Assembly: GCA_038199755.1 (NCBI GenBank)
Contig: JBBPYR010000003.1
Location: forward strand, 1 to 32,796
Source: JBBPYR01 sp038199755
GTDB taxonomy: Bacteria > Chloroflexota > Ktedonobacteria > Ktedonobacterales > Ktedonobacteraceae
DNA: 32,796 nt
Direction: 5' to 3'
Below the pieces are notes generated by a model. That model was not told where the DNA came from. It did not search any database and saw only the letters and a program-made list of their open reading frames with translations. The translations under genes and the position numbers were made by a program. Shown here piece after piece: positions 15,289-24,412 of this stretch (positions are counted from its first letter, which is position 1; each line of letters opens with the position of its first letter).

Positions 15289-17160
15289 ATGCCTGAAGCA
15301 GTAGATATGTCGAAAACCTACCTTCCTATTGAAGATTACGCCTTGATTGGCGATTTACACACGGTCGCCCTGGTTGGCAAGAACGGCTCCATTGACTGGT
15401 GCTGCTTGCCACGCTTTGATGCCCCCAGCGTTTTCGGAGCACTCCTGGATGCAGGAAAAGGTGGTTTTTTTCGCATCGCACCCACAGATCTCTCAGGGGT
15501 CAAAAATCAACAGCTCTACCTGCCAGAGACGAATATCCTGCTCACGCGTTTTCTCTCAAACGATGGTGTCGGTGAGATCACCGATTTTATGCCGATTAAG
15601 CCCCCCGAGACGGAAAAACATCAGCATCACCTGATTCGCTCGGTTGCGGTGATCCATGGCTCGTTATCGTTCACGCTAACCTGTCGACCTGCCTTCAACT
15701 ATGCACGTGATTCCCACCAGGTCAGCATTTCACAGGAAGGCGTTCTCTTCCAGAGCCAGCATATTCACCTTAGCCTGGCATCACCTCTTGCATTGGAGGA
15801 TGATGGACAGGCAGGAGTACAGGCAACCTTTACCCTTCATAAGGGTCAGAGTGTCCACTTTGTATTGGAAAGCACTCGGACAAGCGATCGGCTACCACAG
15901 CCCCTGACAGAAGAGCGCTATCAACAAGCATTTCAGGAAACGTTGCATTACTGGCGCAACTGGCTCTCCCACTGTCAGTATCACGGACGCTGGCGCGAGA
16001 TGGTCCAACGCTCGGCCCTGGTCTTGAAGCTCTTAACCTATGACCCCACGGGAGCTATTGTGGCGGCGGCAACCACCAGTCTTCCCGAAAATATTGGAGG
16101 GAAGCGTAACTGGGATTATCGCTATACGTGGTTGCGCGATGCCTCCTTCTCGCTCTATAGTCTCCTGACGCTTGGCTTTACGCAGGAAGCACAGGCGTTC
16201 ATGCGCTGGCTGGATGCTCGTTGCCACGATCTCAACGATGATGGAGCGCTGCAACCCATGTATGGCATCGATGGAGAGAAGCAGTTGACCGAGATTTCCC
16301 TGGACCACCTGGAAGGCTACCGCCAGAGCCGTCCGGTACATATCGGCAATGGAGCCTATACGCAAAAACAGCTCGATATCTATGGAGAGATGCTGGATGC
16401 GATCTACATCTACAATCGTTATGAGGCCATCTCCTATGACCTCTGGGACCATTTGGATCATCTCCTGGAGTGGTTACAGAACCATTGGCAGGAACCAGAT
16501 GAAGGCATCTGGGAAGTGCGCGGAGGGCCAAAGCAATTTCTGCATTCGCGCTTGATGAGCTGGGTAGCCTTTGATCGTGCCGCGCGTATCGCGCGTCATC
16601 GAGGGTGGCCTGCACCTGTCGATGACTGGCGCGCCACCAGCAACGAGATCTATCGGCAGATCATGATACAGGGATGGAGCGAGGAAAAACAAAGCTTTGT
16701 GCAGTATTACGGGAGCGATGCCGTTGATGCCAGTTCGCTGCTTCTCTCCATTACCAACTTCATAGCAGCAAAGGAACCGCGCATGCTTGCGACTATACAA
16801 CGCATTCAGCGGGAACTGACCAGTGGTACATTGGTCTACCGCTATAATCAACAGGATGCGGCAAGTGATGGCGTGGGAGGCCAGGAAGGAACGTTCAGTG
16901 CTTGCAGTTTCTGGCTGGTGGAGAACTTGGCACAGGCTGGGAAAGTAGATGAGGCACGCCTGATGTTGGAAAAGCTGCTCTCTTACAGCAATCACGTTGG
17001 TCTCTATGCTGAAGAAATGAGTCCCACAGGTGAGGCATTGGGAAATTACCCCCAGGCATTTACCCACCTGGCACTGATTACCGCGTGTACCCATCTTGAT
17101 CAGGCGCTGGATGAGCAACAAAAAAGCATGAATGGGCCTTCCAGGATGTTCTATTCATGA
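15289..17160 (+). CDS. GH15 family glucoamylase/trehalase-like glycoside hydrolase (copy 2)
   Basis: About 623 residues from the ATG at 15289, chosen because AGGAG sits nine bases upstream. The earlier GTG at 15265 has no such site. N-terminal block: LPIEDYALIGDLHTVALVG and GSIDWCCLPRFDAPSVFGAL. Barrel blocks: IGGKRNWDYRYTWLRDASFS (near 270-290), EGIWEVRGGPKQFLHSRLMS (predicted acid Glu near 407), and AEEMSPTGEALGNYPQAFTH (second Glu near 575). It is clearly a paralogue of the gene at 1574-3424, sharing order and length. It acts on alpha-glucosidic bonds, probably in the cytoplasm, since there is no signal peptide. Its neighbour, GH51, fits a role in plant-polymer or storage-sugar use. The exact substrate is unknown. 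Confidence 0.9.
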   Translation: MPEAVDMSKTYLPIEDYALIGDLHTVALVGKNGSIDWCCLPRFDAPSVFGALLDAGKGGFFRIAPTDLSGVKNQQLYLPETNILLTRFLSNDGVGEITDFMPIKPPETEKHQHHLIRSVAVIHGSLSFTLTCRPAFNYARDSHQVSISQEGVLFQSQHIHLSLASPLALEDDGQAGVQATFTLHKGQSVHFVLESTRTSDRLPQPLTEERYQQAFQETLHYWRNWLSHCQYHGRWREMVQRSALVLKLLTYDPTGAIVAAATTSLPENIGGKRNWDYRYTWLRDASFSLYSLLTLGFTQEAQAFMRWLDARCHDLNDDGALQPMYGIDGEKQLTEISLDHLEGYRQSRPVHIGNGAYTQKQLDIYGEMLDAIYIYNRYEAISYDLWDHLDHLLEWLQNHWQEPDEGIWEVRGGPKQFLHSRLMSWVAFDRAARIARHRGWPAPVDDWRATSNEIYRQIMIQGWSEEKQSFVQYYGSDAVDASSLLLSITNFIAAKEPRMLATIQRIQRELTSGTLVYRYNQQDAASDGVGGQEGTFSACSFWLVENLAQAGKVDEARLMLEKLLSYSNHVGLYAEEMSPTGEALGNYPQAFTHLALITACTHLDQALDEQQKSMNGPSRMFYS

Positions 17161-17312
17161 TTTCGAGATACTAAGAGAAGATGTGAAAGGGCTGTTTCAC
17201 CACTGCTATCTACGAGGAGGTCAAGGACAGTCACTACGACTCCATTGCAGTGTGAAGGTTCACCTGCTCTGTAACCAGTCCAGGTGTTAAAATAGTTATA
17301 ACCTTTGACATA

Positions 17313-17835
17313 TTGATAACACGACTTTCTCATCCCAACATTATCCGGGTGCTCGACTTTGGCATTGAGGAGCGCATTCCTTTTCTCGTGATGCAATATG
17401 CTCCTGGTGGTTCTTTGCGTCAGTGCTATCCAAGAGGGGAACAACTCACTGCCCAGCAAGTACTCCCTTTTATCAAAGAGGTCGCCGCTGCTTTAGTACG
17501 CTCATGATCAACAGGTGATTCATCGTGATGTGAAGCCGGAAAATATGTTACTGGGCGAGCAGGATGAAGTGCTCCTTGGTGACTTTGGTATTGCGTTGAT
17601 CGCCCAGAGTATGCGCCTTCTGGGATCTCAGCAAGAGGTAGTTGGAACGAGTACATATCTGGCTCCTGAATAAATTCAAGGCAAAGCAGGTTTTGCCAGC
17701 GATCAGTACTCGCTAAGAATTGTGCTCTATGAATGGCTGTGTGGTACAGTCTATACCGTTACCTGGGCAGCCAATGGCCACTATATTGCCTCAGGAAGTG
17801 CCGATACTACAGTGAAAATCGAGCAAACAACCTGA
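17313..17835 (+). pseudogene. Broken serine/threonine protein kinase fused to WD40 remnant
   Basis: The first frame reads RLSHPNIIRVLDFGIEER, then FLVMQYAPGGSLRQ (kinase lobe hinge). A frame shift near 17490-17500 leads to HDQQVIHRDVKPENMLLG (catalytic loop, Asp in HRD) and LLGDFGIAL (DFG motif). An in-frame TAA at 17671-17673 replaces the Gln of the usual APEQIQGK. The kinase then breaks off at SLRIVLYEWLCGT and joins in frame to a WD40 repeat, VYTVTWAANGHYIASGSAD, ending at TGA 17833-17835. The ATP-binding lobe and most WD40 repeats are missing. It contains at least three lesions (frame shift, stop, internal deletion), so it is dead. Confidence 0.78.
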
Positions 17836-17853
17836 GCAGGAGAAACAGACAGT

Positions 17854-19587
17854 ATGAAACCTGGTATGCGTTTTTTGCGCCAGATAGCAGCAGCGCGTAT
17901 GTACCTGATAATCACCGTCATCTTTGGAACGCTCCTGGGATGCCTGATTGTTCTTCAGGCGTTTTCTCTGAGTCAAATTATCACTGGTGTCTTTCTCCAT
18001 GCACAGACATTGCAACAAATGAAGAGCTTGATGCTCCTTTTGATAGGTGTCATTGTACTGCGGGGACTCCTCTCATGGGGAAACACAGTAGCGGCCAATC
18101 AGATCGCCATGCAGATCAAAACACAGACACGCAAACGCCTTCTCGCGCATCTCTTTCAACTCGGCCCCCTCTATATACGTGGAGAACGTAGCGGCGAATT
18201 GATCAACACGCTCAATGGCGGTGTTGAAAGCCTGGACCCCTATTTTAGCCAGTACTTTCCACAAATCTTTCTCTCCTTTCTTGTGCCAACACTTATTGTC
18301 TGTACGATTTTCTGGATCGATGTTCCTTCTGGTATCATCCTGCTCATTATGGTTCCCGTCTTGATCTTTCTTCTGGCTCTGGCCGGAATGATGGCCAGCG
18401 TGGAAACAAAACGACACTGGAAGGCGTTGAGTCTGATGAGCGCCCATTTCCTCGATACATTGCAGGGACTCACCACCTTGAAGCTCTTTGGACAAGGGAG
18501 AGATGCAGAGGAGCAGGTACGTAAAGTAAGCGAGCACTTTCGTCAGACGACCATGAGAACGCTACGCATTGCCTTTTTCTCCTCATTTATCCTTGAAGAA
18601 GGGGCAACGATCAGTGCTGCTATCATCGCTCTGGAGATCGGCCTGCGCTTGCTCATTGGGCAGATGCCCTTCCAGTCAGCACTCTTTGTCTTGCTTCTCA
18701 CACCTGAATTTTTCCTTCCACTCCGACTGGTGGCGGCACGCTATCACGCTGGTATGACGGGTTCCGTCGCGTTGCAACGGATCGTTGAAATTCTCGAAAT
18801 GCCTGCTCCGTCGCAAGCACCTCCCGATATACATCCTCTTCTCGCTGAGAAAGTCGCTTTAGCAAATACCTGTATTAGTCTGGAGCACGTGAGCTATACC
18901 TACGATGGGCAACGGCCTGCTCTGCATGATATTTCATTTCGCGTCGCTCTTGGTCAAAAAGTGGCACTTGTTGGACCAAGTGGTGCTGGCAAGACGACTA
19001 TTGCGCATGTGCTCTTGCGCTTCATCGAAGCGGATACGGGTCAGGTGTGCATCGGCGGCAAAGCAGCGAGCGAAGTTTCAGCGCAAGAGTGGCGCAAGCA
19101 GATCGCGTGGGTGCCGCAACATCCCTACCTCTTCAACGCAACCGTTGCAGAAAATATTCGTCTGGGTTGCCCACAGGCCACGCGAGCACAGGTGCTAGAA
19201 GCTGCCCGGCTGGCTCATGCAGATACGTTTATCGCTGCGCTGCCGCAAGGGTATGATACGCTGATAGGAGAGCAAGGTGCTCGCCTGAGTGGGGGTGAAG
19301 CGCAACGCATGAGCCTGGCACGAGCCTTTCTCAAGAATGCTCCCATTCTTCTTCTCGATGAAGCCACTTCGTACCTGGATTCTGAACACGAAGCTGATAT
19401 AGTGGACTCTCTTGCCCGTCTCGAAGAGGGACGCACTGTGCTGCTTATTGCCCATCGCTTAAGTACGGTCTATAACGCGGATCAGATTGTGGTCATTGAC
19501 GCCCCCACGGGATGCGCAACGAGCTTTTTAACAGAACAGGAAGAGAGGGAAACGAGCGAAAGGTCGAAGAAATGTGACTCCTTGTAA
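17854..19587 (+). CDS. cydD: CydD-like thiol-reductant ABC exporter subunit
   Basis: 577 residues: six transmembrane helices (about residues 15-290), then an ABC ATPase. CydDC exports cysteine and glutathione and is needed for assembly of cytochrome bd. The membrane part matches CydD: GERSGELINTLNGGVESLDP, YFSQYFPQIFLSFLVPTLI and LLTPEFFLPLRLVAARYHAG. The ATPase has Walker A GPSGAGKTT (near 375), signature LSGGEAQRMSLARAFL (near 477), Walker B ILLLDEATS, and the H-loop AHRLSTV. The tail is odd: after QIVVIDA the usual GTHxELxxR end appears only in another frame (HGMRNELFNR), so a small indel seems to have changed the last 30 residues. The partner CydC and cytochrome bd genes are absent; a transposase follows instead. 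Confidence 0.8.
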   Translation: MKPGMRFLRQIAAARMYLIITVIFGTLLGCLIVLQAFSLSQIITGVFLHAQTLQQMKSLMLLLIGVIVLRGLLSWGNTVAANQIAMQIKTQTRKRLLAHLFQLGPLYIRGERSGELINTLNGGVESLDPYFSQYFPQIFLSFLVPTLIVCTIFWIDVPSGIILLIMVPVLIFLLALAGMMASVETKRHWKALSLMSAHFLDTLQGLTTLKLFGQGRDAEEQVRKVSEHFRQTTMRTLRIAFFSSFILEEGATISAAIIALEIGLRLLIGQMPFQSALFVLLLTPEFFLPLRLVAARYHAGMTGSVALQRIVEILEMPAPSQAPPDIHPLLAEKVALANTCISLEHVSYTYDGQRPALHDISFRVALGQKVALVGPSGAGKTTIAHVLLRFIEADTGQVCIGGKAASEVSAQEWRKQIAWVPQHPYLFNATVAENIRLGCPQATRAQVLEAARLAHADTFIAALPQGYDTLIGEQGARLSGGEAQRMSLARAFLKNAPILLLDEATSYLDSEHEADIVDSLARLEEGRTVLLIAHRLSTVYNADQIVVIDAPTGCATSFLTEQEERETSERSKKCDSL

Positions 19588-19635
19588 GAGAGTAACACGC
19601 ATCGTGTTTTTCGCACAAGGAGGACAGCAACTAGT

Positions 19636-21669
19636 ATGTCACATTCCAACGTACAATTTCAGGTAGACCCCACATCCGTCCCTTCGCTCCCATCCTGGAT
19701 GCAAGAAGTCGCCGCCGTGGCTCACATTCTCTCCCAGACTGGGCTCATCTCGGCCATTGAAGACCACGTGCAATTTGCCCGTGCCCGCTTTGGAAGGTAT
19801 GACACGATCGATTTCGTCATCGTGCTTTTCAGCTATGCTCTCAGTGGCGAACCCACGATTGCGGCCTTTTATGATCGCCTTGCGCCTTTTGTGCCCGTGT
19901 TTCTGGCACTGTTTGATCGCCAACGCCTTCCCTCGCGTTCCGCCCTTTCCCGCTTTCTCGCCGCGCTGGATGAGCAAACGGTAGAGGCGTTGCGCACGCA
20001 GTTTCTCCACGATCTATTGCAGCGAGCAACCCCCTTCTCCAGCCCTAGCGGATTATGGGATCATTGCGACCAGCAGTACGTGGTGATCGATGTGGATGGA
20101 ACCAGACAAGTCGCTCGTCAACGAGCCCTTCCTCAGCTGCCGACGCTGCCCCAAGCGCAGCGTCGTTTTGCTCAGGTCGCGGCACCCGGCTACACAGGCC
20201 ACAAACGCGGAGAAGTGGTCCGCACGCGCACCACGATCCTGCAAGCGCATACCCATCAATGGCTCGGCACGTTTGCGGGCTCGGGCAATGGCGACCTTCG
20301 TGGCGGGTTAAAGCGGGCCTGCTTGCTGGCAACCACGTATGCGGCCACGCATCAGCTTCCGGCTTCCCAGATCCTGATCCGCTTAGATGGCGGGTATGGA
20401 GATACGGCGGTCGTCTGCGATCTCTTGGCGATGGGTTTGGGGGTGCTGGTCCGCAGTCGTGACTATGCCCTGCTGGGGCGTCCAGAAGTCTTGGCCGTGC
20501 TTTCGTTGCCTCCATCGGCGAGGTGTACCCATCCCGAAAGCGGGGCGATGCGTGACCTCTATGATTGCCCCTCGATCCAGCTGGTGCCTGGAAAACCGAG
20601 GGGTCGCGTGCTCATCGCGACCCATCAGGCGACCGATGATCCCCCCAAAGTTGGGCAACAACGCAATGGTCTGGTGTACGAACTCTTGGTCAGCACGTTG
20701 CTGGCCCCGGCGGTGACCGCCAACGATCTGCTCGATCTGTATCGGCACCGCGGGTCGTTTGAAAGCGTGCTCGCCGATGAAGATGTGGAGCAAGATCCTG
20801 ACCGCTGGTGCTCGCGTACCCCCTGGGGGCAGGAATTTTGGCAAATCATCTCGCAATGGGTCTGGAATCTGCGCTTGGAGCTGGGACAAAACTGCTCTCC
20901 CACTCCCCTTCGCACCACGGTCTTTGCCACCGCTACCGAACCCGCCCCCCCGAGCGAACCCGCGTCAACCGACGAAGCACCCTTAGCCAGCGAACCCGTC
21001 CCAACGCGCGTGCCGACCTTGGCCAACCAATCTTCGTCGGCCAACGAGCTGATGTATGGCCCACCCCAATGGGCACGACCATCCTCTACCCACGGGTTTC
21101 CCGGATCTGCGTTTCTTCCCCAAGCGGATGGGACCCTGCTTTGCCCAGCTGGGCGGGTGCTCACTCTGGTCGAACGCCGACAAGAACGGGCGAACTCCGT
21201 GCGGGTGTCGTATGCGGCCCGTCTGGATGATTGTCGTCCCTGCCCGCTGCGGGTGCAGTGTCAAAAACGCCGCACCTTCAAAGCCCGACAGGTCAGTGCG
21301 GTGTATTGGCCTCTGGTATCGCACCCTCTTGCGAGCCTGAACCCTCCCTGGCCTCCTCATCCCCCCGCCTGTTCCCCCATTCTTTGGCGTGATTGGCCGC
21401 GCCGCCAAATTAGGCGTCAGTGGATCAAGGCTGTGCGATCTCAAACGGTCGAGGTGACGGCAGCAACGGCCCCTCAGCCCGATCCCTGCGAACTGCTCAC
21501 CGCGCACGTGTTCACCCGTTCAGAGCGGGCTCATTGGCACTTGTCGTGGATGCAACGGCTTGCTTGCAACGCCCGTCCCGTCTCTTCGCCCCCAGTAACC
21601 GTCACCCTTCATGGCTTGCCTGCGGCTTTTGCTCACATCTATGGCTTTGTCCTCTGCGACGTTGCCTAA
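19636..21669 (+). CDS. DDE transposase of a large insertion sequence
   Basis: 677 residues, apparently intact, with AAGGAGG ahead of the ATG at 19636. The N-terminal region resembles DDE transposases of the IS4/IS1182 superfamily: DTIDFVIVLFSYALSGEPTI and LPSRSALSRFLAALDEQTVE. Candidate catalytic acids are Asp in YVVIDVDGTR, Asp in ILIRLDGGYGDTAVV, and Glu in YRHRGSFESVLADED. Between about residues 425 and 480 lies a low-complexity Pro/Ser/Thr/Glu stretch. The C-terminus has a Cys pair motif CRPCPLRVQCQK, a zinc-ribbon seen in IS1182-type proteins. Terminal inverted repeats and target duplication could not be found by eye. It probably inserted behind cydD, replacing cydC. Confidence 0.8.
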   Translation: MSHSNVQFQVDPTSVPSLPSWMQEVAAVAHILSQTGLISAIEDHVQFARARFGRYDTIDFVIVLFSYALSGEPTIAAFYDRLAPFVPVFLALFDRQRLPSRSALSRFLAALDEQTVEALRTQFLHDLLQRATPFSSPSGLWDHCDQQYVVIDVDGTRQVARQRALPQLPTLPQAQRRFAQVAAPGYTGHKRGEVVRTRTTILQAHTHQWLGTFAGSGNGDLRGGLKRACLLATTYAATHQLPASQILIRLDGGYGDTAVVCDLLAMGLGVLVRSRDYALLGRPEVLAVLSLPPSARCTHPESGAMRDLYDCPSIQLVPGKPRGRVLIATHQATDDPPKVGQQRNGLVYELLVSTLLAPAVTANDLLDLYRHRGSFESVLADEDVEQDPDRWCSRTPWGQEFWQIISQWVWNLRLELGQNCSPTPLRTTVFATATEPAPPSEPASTDEAPLASEPVPTRVPTLANQSSSANELMYGPPQWARPSSTHGFPGSAFLPQADGTLLCPAGRVLTLVERRQERANSVRVSYAARLDDCRPCPLRVQCQKRRTFKARQVSAVYWPLVSHPLASLNPPWPPHPPACSPILWRDWPRRQIRRQWIKAVRSQTVEVTAATAPQPDPCELLTAHVFTRSERAHWHLSWMQRLACNARPVSSPPVTVTLHGLPAAFAHIYGFVLCDVA

Positions 21670-21768
21670 CGAGGAACGGACGTCCATTCCTGCTGGCTTG
21701 TTCCCCGATGAGGTTCTACTGAGAAGCCTCACTTCATCGATACCTGTCTATCTAGGCTTTCCGCGCTC

Positions 21769-22002
21769 TTGTTATTTCTGTCTGCTTGTTTCAAGCTCGT
21801 TGCGCATCCCGTGGGACAGCGGGCCGCCAGTCCGCAGCAGGTCCGACGAGCGATGGCTCCCATTCTGCACGAGTTGGGAACCCCTGCCAAAGCCTGCCAA
21901 CCGCGTGGAAAATCGGCAGGGCGAGCCAAAGGGACCAACGTCAAGCTTGCGACACGCTATGAGGTGGTGCGAAAGCCCAAAAAGGTGCCTATTGAGGCCT
22001 AA
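21769..22002 (+). pseudogene. C-terminal relic of a second transposase
   Basis: The frame to the TAA at 22000-22002 reads ASPQQVRRAMAPILHELGTP, then AKACQPRGKSAGRAKG and RYEVVRKPKKVP. This Arg/Lys-rich tail (LTPQRVxQAMxxIxAQIGTPA, then RGKSPGRxKG) is the end of a transposase family common in Ktedonobacteria. It is unrelated to the intact transposase just upstream, and the catalytic region is missing. Confidence 0.5.
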
Positions 22003-22134
22003 AGGGTCTGCCGTTTTCATCATCACCTCTGCTTTTCCGAGCATTTTAGCTTCTTGCTTGAGTGGTCGGTTGCTTTTCTGTAGTCTAAACACCAATCATA
22101 TAGAGATTCACAAATAAATAAAACATGCATTGTC

Positions 22135-22217
22135 GTAGAAGCATCACCTTGTGTGCGCCCACGTGCCGATGAACACGGCCTGCTGGCACGCGAATGCACA
22201 CAAGGTGATGCCTCTAC
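22135..22217. repeat. 83-bp hairpin element with 21-bp terminal inverted repeats
   Basis: The left arm starts GTAGAAGCATCACCTTGTGT (22135-22154). The right arm ends ACACAAGGTGATGCCTCTAC (22198-22217). They are inverted copies with one mismatch, extending one base further inside. Between them lies a second inverted pair, CGTGCC and GGCACG. The whole could fold into a long two-part hairpin. It resembles a miniature inverted-repeat element or fused ends of a lost transposon. No target duplication is evident. No coding capacity. Confidence 0.55.
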
Positions 22218-22275
22218 CCAGTTCTCCTGCTCTCTCTACTTCACGGATCATTCCTGAGATCCACTCATCATTTTT

Positions 22276-22365
22276 GTGCGGCCCTGCGGCCCGCGTGGAG
22301 GAAGGGGAGTTTGCGAGGGCACCTCGCGCTCCGGCAGGGGACACACGTCCCCTGCACCCCTGCTT
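22276..22365. repeat. GC-rich hairpin-forming repeat region
   Basis: This short stretch contains GCGGCCCTGCGGCCCGC and, further on, GCAGGGGA (22334-22341), six bases, TCCCCTGC (22348-22355), a perfect 8-bp hairpin. It differs sharply in base composition from the surrounding sequence and encodes nothing obvious. It may be a dispersed repeat. With the element at 22135 it fills the 450-bp gap before the nrfD gene end. Confidence 0.3.
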
Positions 22366-22455
22366 ATGAGTAGATTTCAGTCATTCGTGTTGACTGTAAC
22401 ATACCATTGTTATATCCTGGTAATATTCGAAGCAGTGCGGCATTGCCTCTGTTCT

Positions 22456-23529
22456 CTAGGATCGCTTTTTCTCTTGCCATTCAATCGCATTGTAATCATG
22501 GGTCGCTTGCGGATCATCAGCAGACGTACGACCAGCATCAATCCAGACGTAACGCAGGATGAGACCGCCGACGAGGATGAGCAATGATGCGACCATATTG
22601 ACTTCGCGTGGGGTCGACTTGTGTGCGACTTTCCACCCCAATCGCAGCAATAATGGCGTAAGAAGGCCGAAACCAACAGTGCCACCCAGCAAGAGGACAC
22701 CGTCACGTCCCTTGAACAGGGGCTTGCCAAGAGACCCTAGCGTTGGTGCCAGTGCCGCGATGAGACCCAGTTCCGTGGTTGCGGCGATGATTTCAGCACG
22801 CTCCAGGCGCTCCAGTGCGTTTTTATTGTGACTCCTCTTACCCAATGAGAGAATGAATGAGATGGCGGCAAGCGCCGTGGAGAGGCCGGACGTAAAGAAG
22901 AGTGGTCCTAGAATAGTGCGGGCTCGTGCCCAGACGGGTACCGCCGTTGCGGCTAGCAGGACGCCAGTATAGGAGGCGACGACGATACCGAAGAGGCACC
23001 CGAGGATATCAATGACTTTAATCGGTAACGCCTTCATCAAACGTGCCAGAGGTGGGAACCAGTTCAACAGGCCGTCTTTTGCCGCCTGATGAGCTGTAGC
23101 AAGGCTACAGAAGAGTCCAAAAGTGCTGATTGCCCATGTGCCGATAGACATGACCGAGCGCAACTTCAAGACGCGTAGCATGTTTAAGAAGCGTTCCGGG
23201 CGTCCCAGGTCTTTGATGAGCAAAACTGGGCTGATCAGGATACTGACGAACGAGACGTAGCGACCAGCACGAATGACGGCTTCGTCCTTCTCAAAACCGA
23301 GCAAGCTGGCTAGCGATGAGACAAGGAACGAACCTCCCGCCAATCCCCCAAAGAAAAAGTAGAGCACGATCTCCCACGACCAGTGGGCTTTATTAATAAG
23401 TGGGATATTGTAATAGTCGCTGGCTTTGCCGGGCCAGCGTTCACCACGCGCGGCCATCCGTCCCCCCTGTTCGGGCGTCAAGATCGTTGCGCCCTGGTTG
23501 CGCGGCTGATTTTTAGTAGTGCGACTCAT
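22456..23529 (-). CDS. nrfD: NrfD-type membrane subunit of the formate-dehydrogenase-like complex
   Basis: 357 residues with eight or nine transmembrane helices. NrfD/PsrC-type proteins anchor molybdopterin enzymes and pass electrons to quinone. The N-terminus carries DYYNIPLINKAHWSWEIVLY and FFFGGLAGGSFLVSSLASLL, the typical family opening. LGRPERFLNMLRVLKLRSVM is the conserved loop between helices 3 and 4. AAGGG precedes the ATG at 23529. It is the last gene of a three-gene minus-strand operon (catalytic fragment, Fe-S subunit, NrfD) and is separated from the Fe-S gene by an 80-bp gap holding a long hairpin. Without a complete catalytic subunit in the window its activity is doubtful. Confidence 0.82.
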   Translation of the reverse strand: MSRTTKNQPRNQGATILTPEQGGRMAARGERWPGKASDYYNIPLINKAHWSWEIVLYFFFGGLAGGSFLVSSLASLLGFEKDEAVIRAGRYVSFVSILISPVLLIKDLGRPERFLNMLRVLKLRSVMSIGTWAISTFGLFCSLATAHQAAKDGLLNWFPPLARLMKALPIKVIDILGCLFGIVVASYTGVLLAATAVPVWARARTILGPLFFTSGLSTALAAISFILSLGKRSHNKNALERLERAEIIAATTELGLIAALAPTLGSLGKPLFKGRDGVLLLGGTVGFGLLTPLLLRLGWKVAHKSTPREVNMVASLLILVGGLILRYVWIDAGRTSADDPQATHDYNAIEWQEKKRS

Positions 23530-23549
23530 GATATTTTGCCCTTCTGCTG

Positions 23550-23606
23550 ATCGCAGTACAACTGCTACGGCTGTACTTTATACAGCCGTAGCAGTTGTAC
23601 TGCGAT
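23550..23606. repeat. 26-bp perfect inverted repeat within the operon
   Basis: The arms 23550-23575 (ATCGCAGTACAACTGCTACG, continuing GCTGTA) and 23581-23606 are perfect reverse complements with a five-base loop CTTTA. The structure lies four bases after the Fe-S gene's stop and about 20 bases before the nrfD start, in the direction of transcription. No U tract follows on the transcribed strand, so it is not a standard terminator. RNA processing or differential stability is more likely, or it may be a mobile palindromic repeat. Confidence 0.6.
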
Positions 23607-23609
23607 AGT

Positions 23610-24386
23610 TTACCCTCTACGATTCCATAGAGAGAAGACGGTAGCTGCGGTCAGGAATGCGGCGGCGGCAAAGCTCGCCACAAAACCAGGAACGATGTTC
23701 TCCTGCGGTAGTTTCGGCTTCTCTGGCAGATTGTAGACAGAGGGGCGATCCATGAGCAGGAAGAAGGCGTTCAGGTCACCAACACTGGTGTCCTCGTCCA
23801 CGCCGTAAAGATACGCAGCCTCCTCACCACGATCATGCAGGGTTGAGACGCGCTTTTTGGCCTTCGCACGCAGTTCGTCGAGGTCACCAAAGGTGATAGA
23901 ATCCGTGGGGCAGGCCTTCGCGCAAGCTGGCTCAATGCCAATTTTCTGGCGGTCATAGCACAGTGTACATTTAGAGGCCATTCCGGCATCCGTATTGAAG
24001 CCGACCACCCCGAATGGGCACGAGGGCACGCAATAGTTGCAGCCATTGCAGATATCTGGTTGCAGGTAGACATCACCGAACTCATTACGAATTAACGCGC
24101 CCGTCGGACAGGCTTCCATACAGCCAGGATTTGCGCAATGTTTACACACGTCGCTCATCATCAGCCAGTTCGTCGTTTTCCCGGTGCCACTATTGGCCTT
24201 GCCTGGTTGTTCGATGAACGCGACGTGCCGCCAGGTTGTCGCTGATAGGTGAGCTGTGTTATCGTAACTATTGCCCGTGAGTTTGTAGCCGTCAGCAGGA
24301 AGCTGGTTCCATTGTTTACATGCCACTTCACAGGCTTTGCATCCGATGCAGAGCGTGGTATCGGTAAAAAATCCCATTTGACCCAT
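23610..24386 (-). CDS. Four-cluster [4Fe-4S] ferredoxin-like subunit of formate dehydrogenase
   Basis: 258 residues from the ATG at 24386, chosen for the GGAGAGGG just upstream. The longer frame to 24485 overlaps the catalytic gene. Four Cys clusters occur in order: CIGCKACEVACKQ, CKHCANPGCMEACPTGA, CNGCNYCVPSCPFG, and CTLCYDR with CAKACPTDS. This is the FdnH/FdoH/DmsB pattern that carries electrons from the molybdenum subunit to the membrane subunit. A transmembrane helix (FVASFAAAAFLTAATVFSLW) anchors the C-terminus, as in FdnH. It follows the catalytic gene by 26 bases. Confidence 0.9.
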   Translation of the reverse strand: MGQMGFFTDTTLCIGCKACEVACKQWNQLPADGYKLTGNSYDNTAHLSATTWRHVAFIEQPGKANSGTGKTTNWLMMSDVCKHCANPGCMEACPTGALIRNEFGDVYLQPDICNGCNYCVPSCPFGVVGFNTDAGMASKCTLCYDRQKIGIEPACAKACPTDSITFGDLDELRAKAKKRVSTLHDRGEEAAYLYGVDEDTSVGDLNAFFLLMDRPSVYNLPEKPKLPQENIVPGFVASFAAAAFLTAATVFSLWNRRG

Positions 24387-24412
24387 GCTGGTTTCCCTCT
24401 CCTTCCCGTTGC

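Noticed and set aside
20983..21507. 174-codon minus-strand frame in the transposase
   Set aside because: Antisense shadow; composition is only the complement of the transposase codons.
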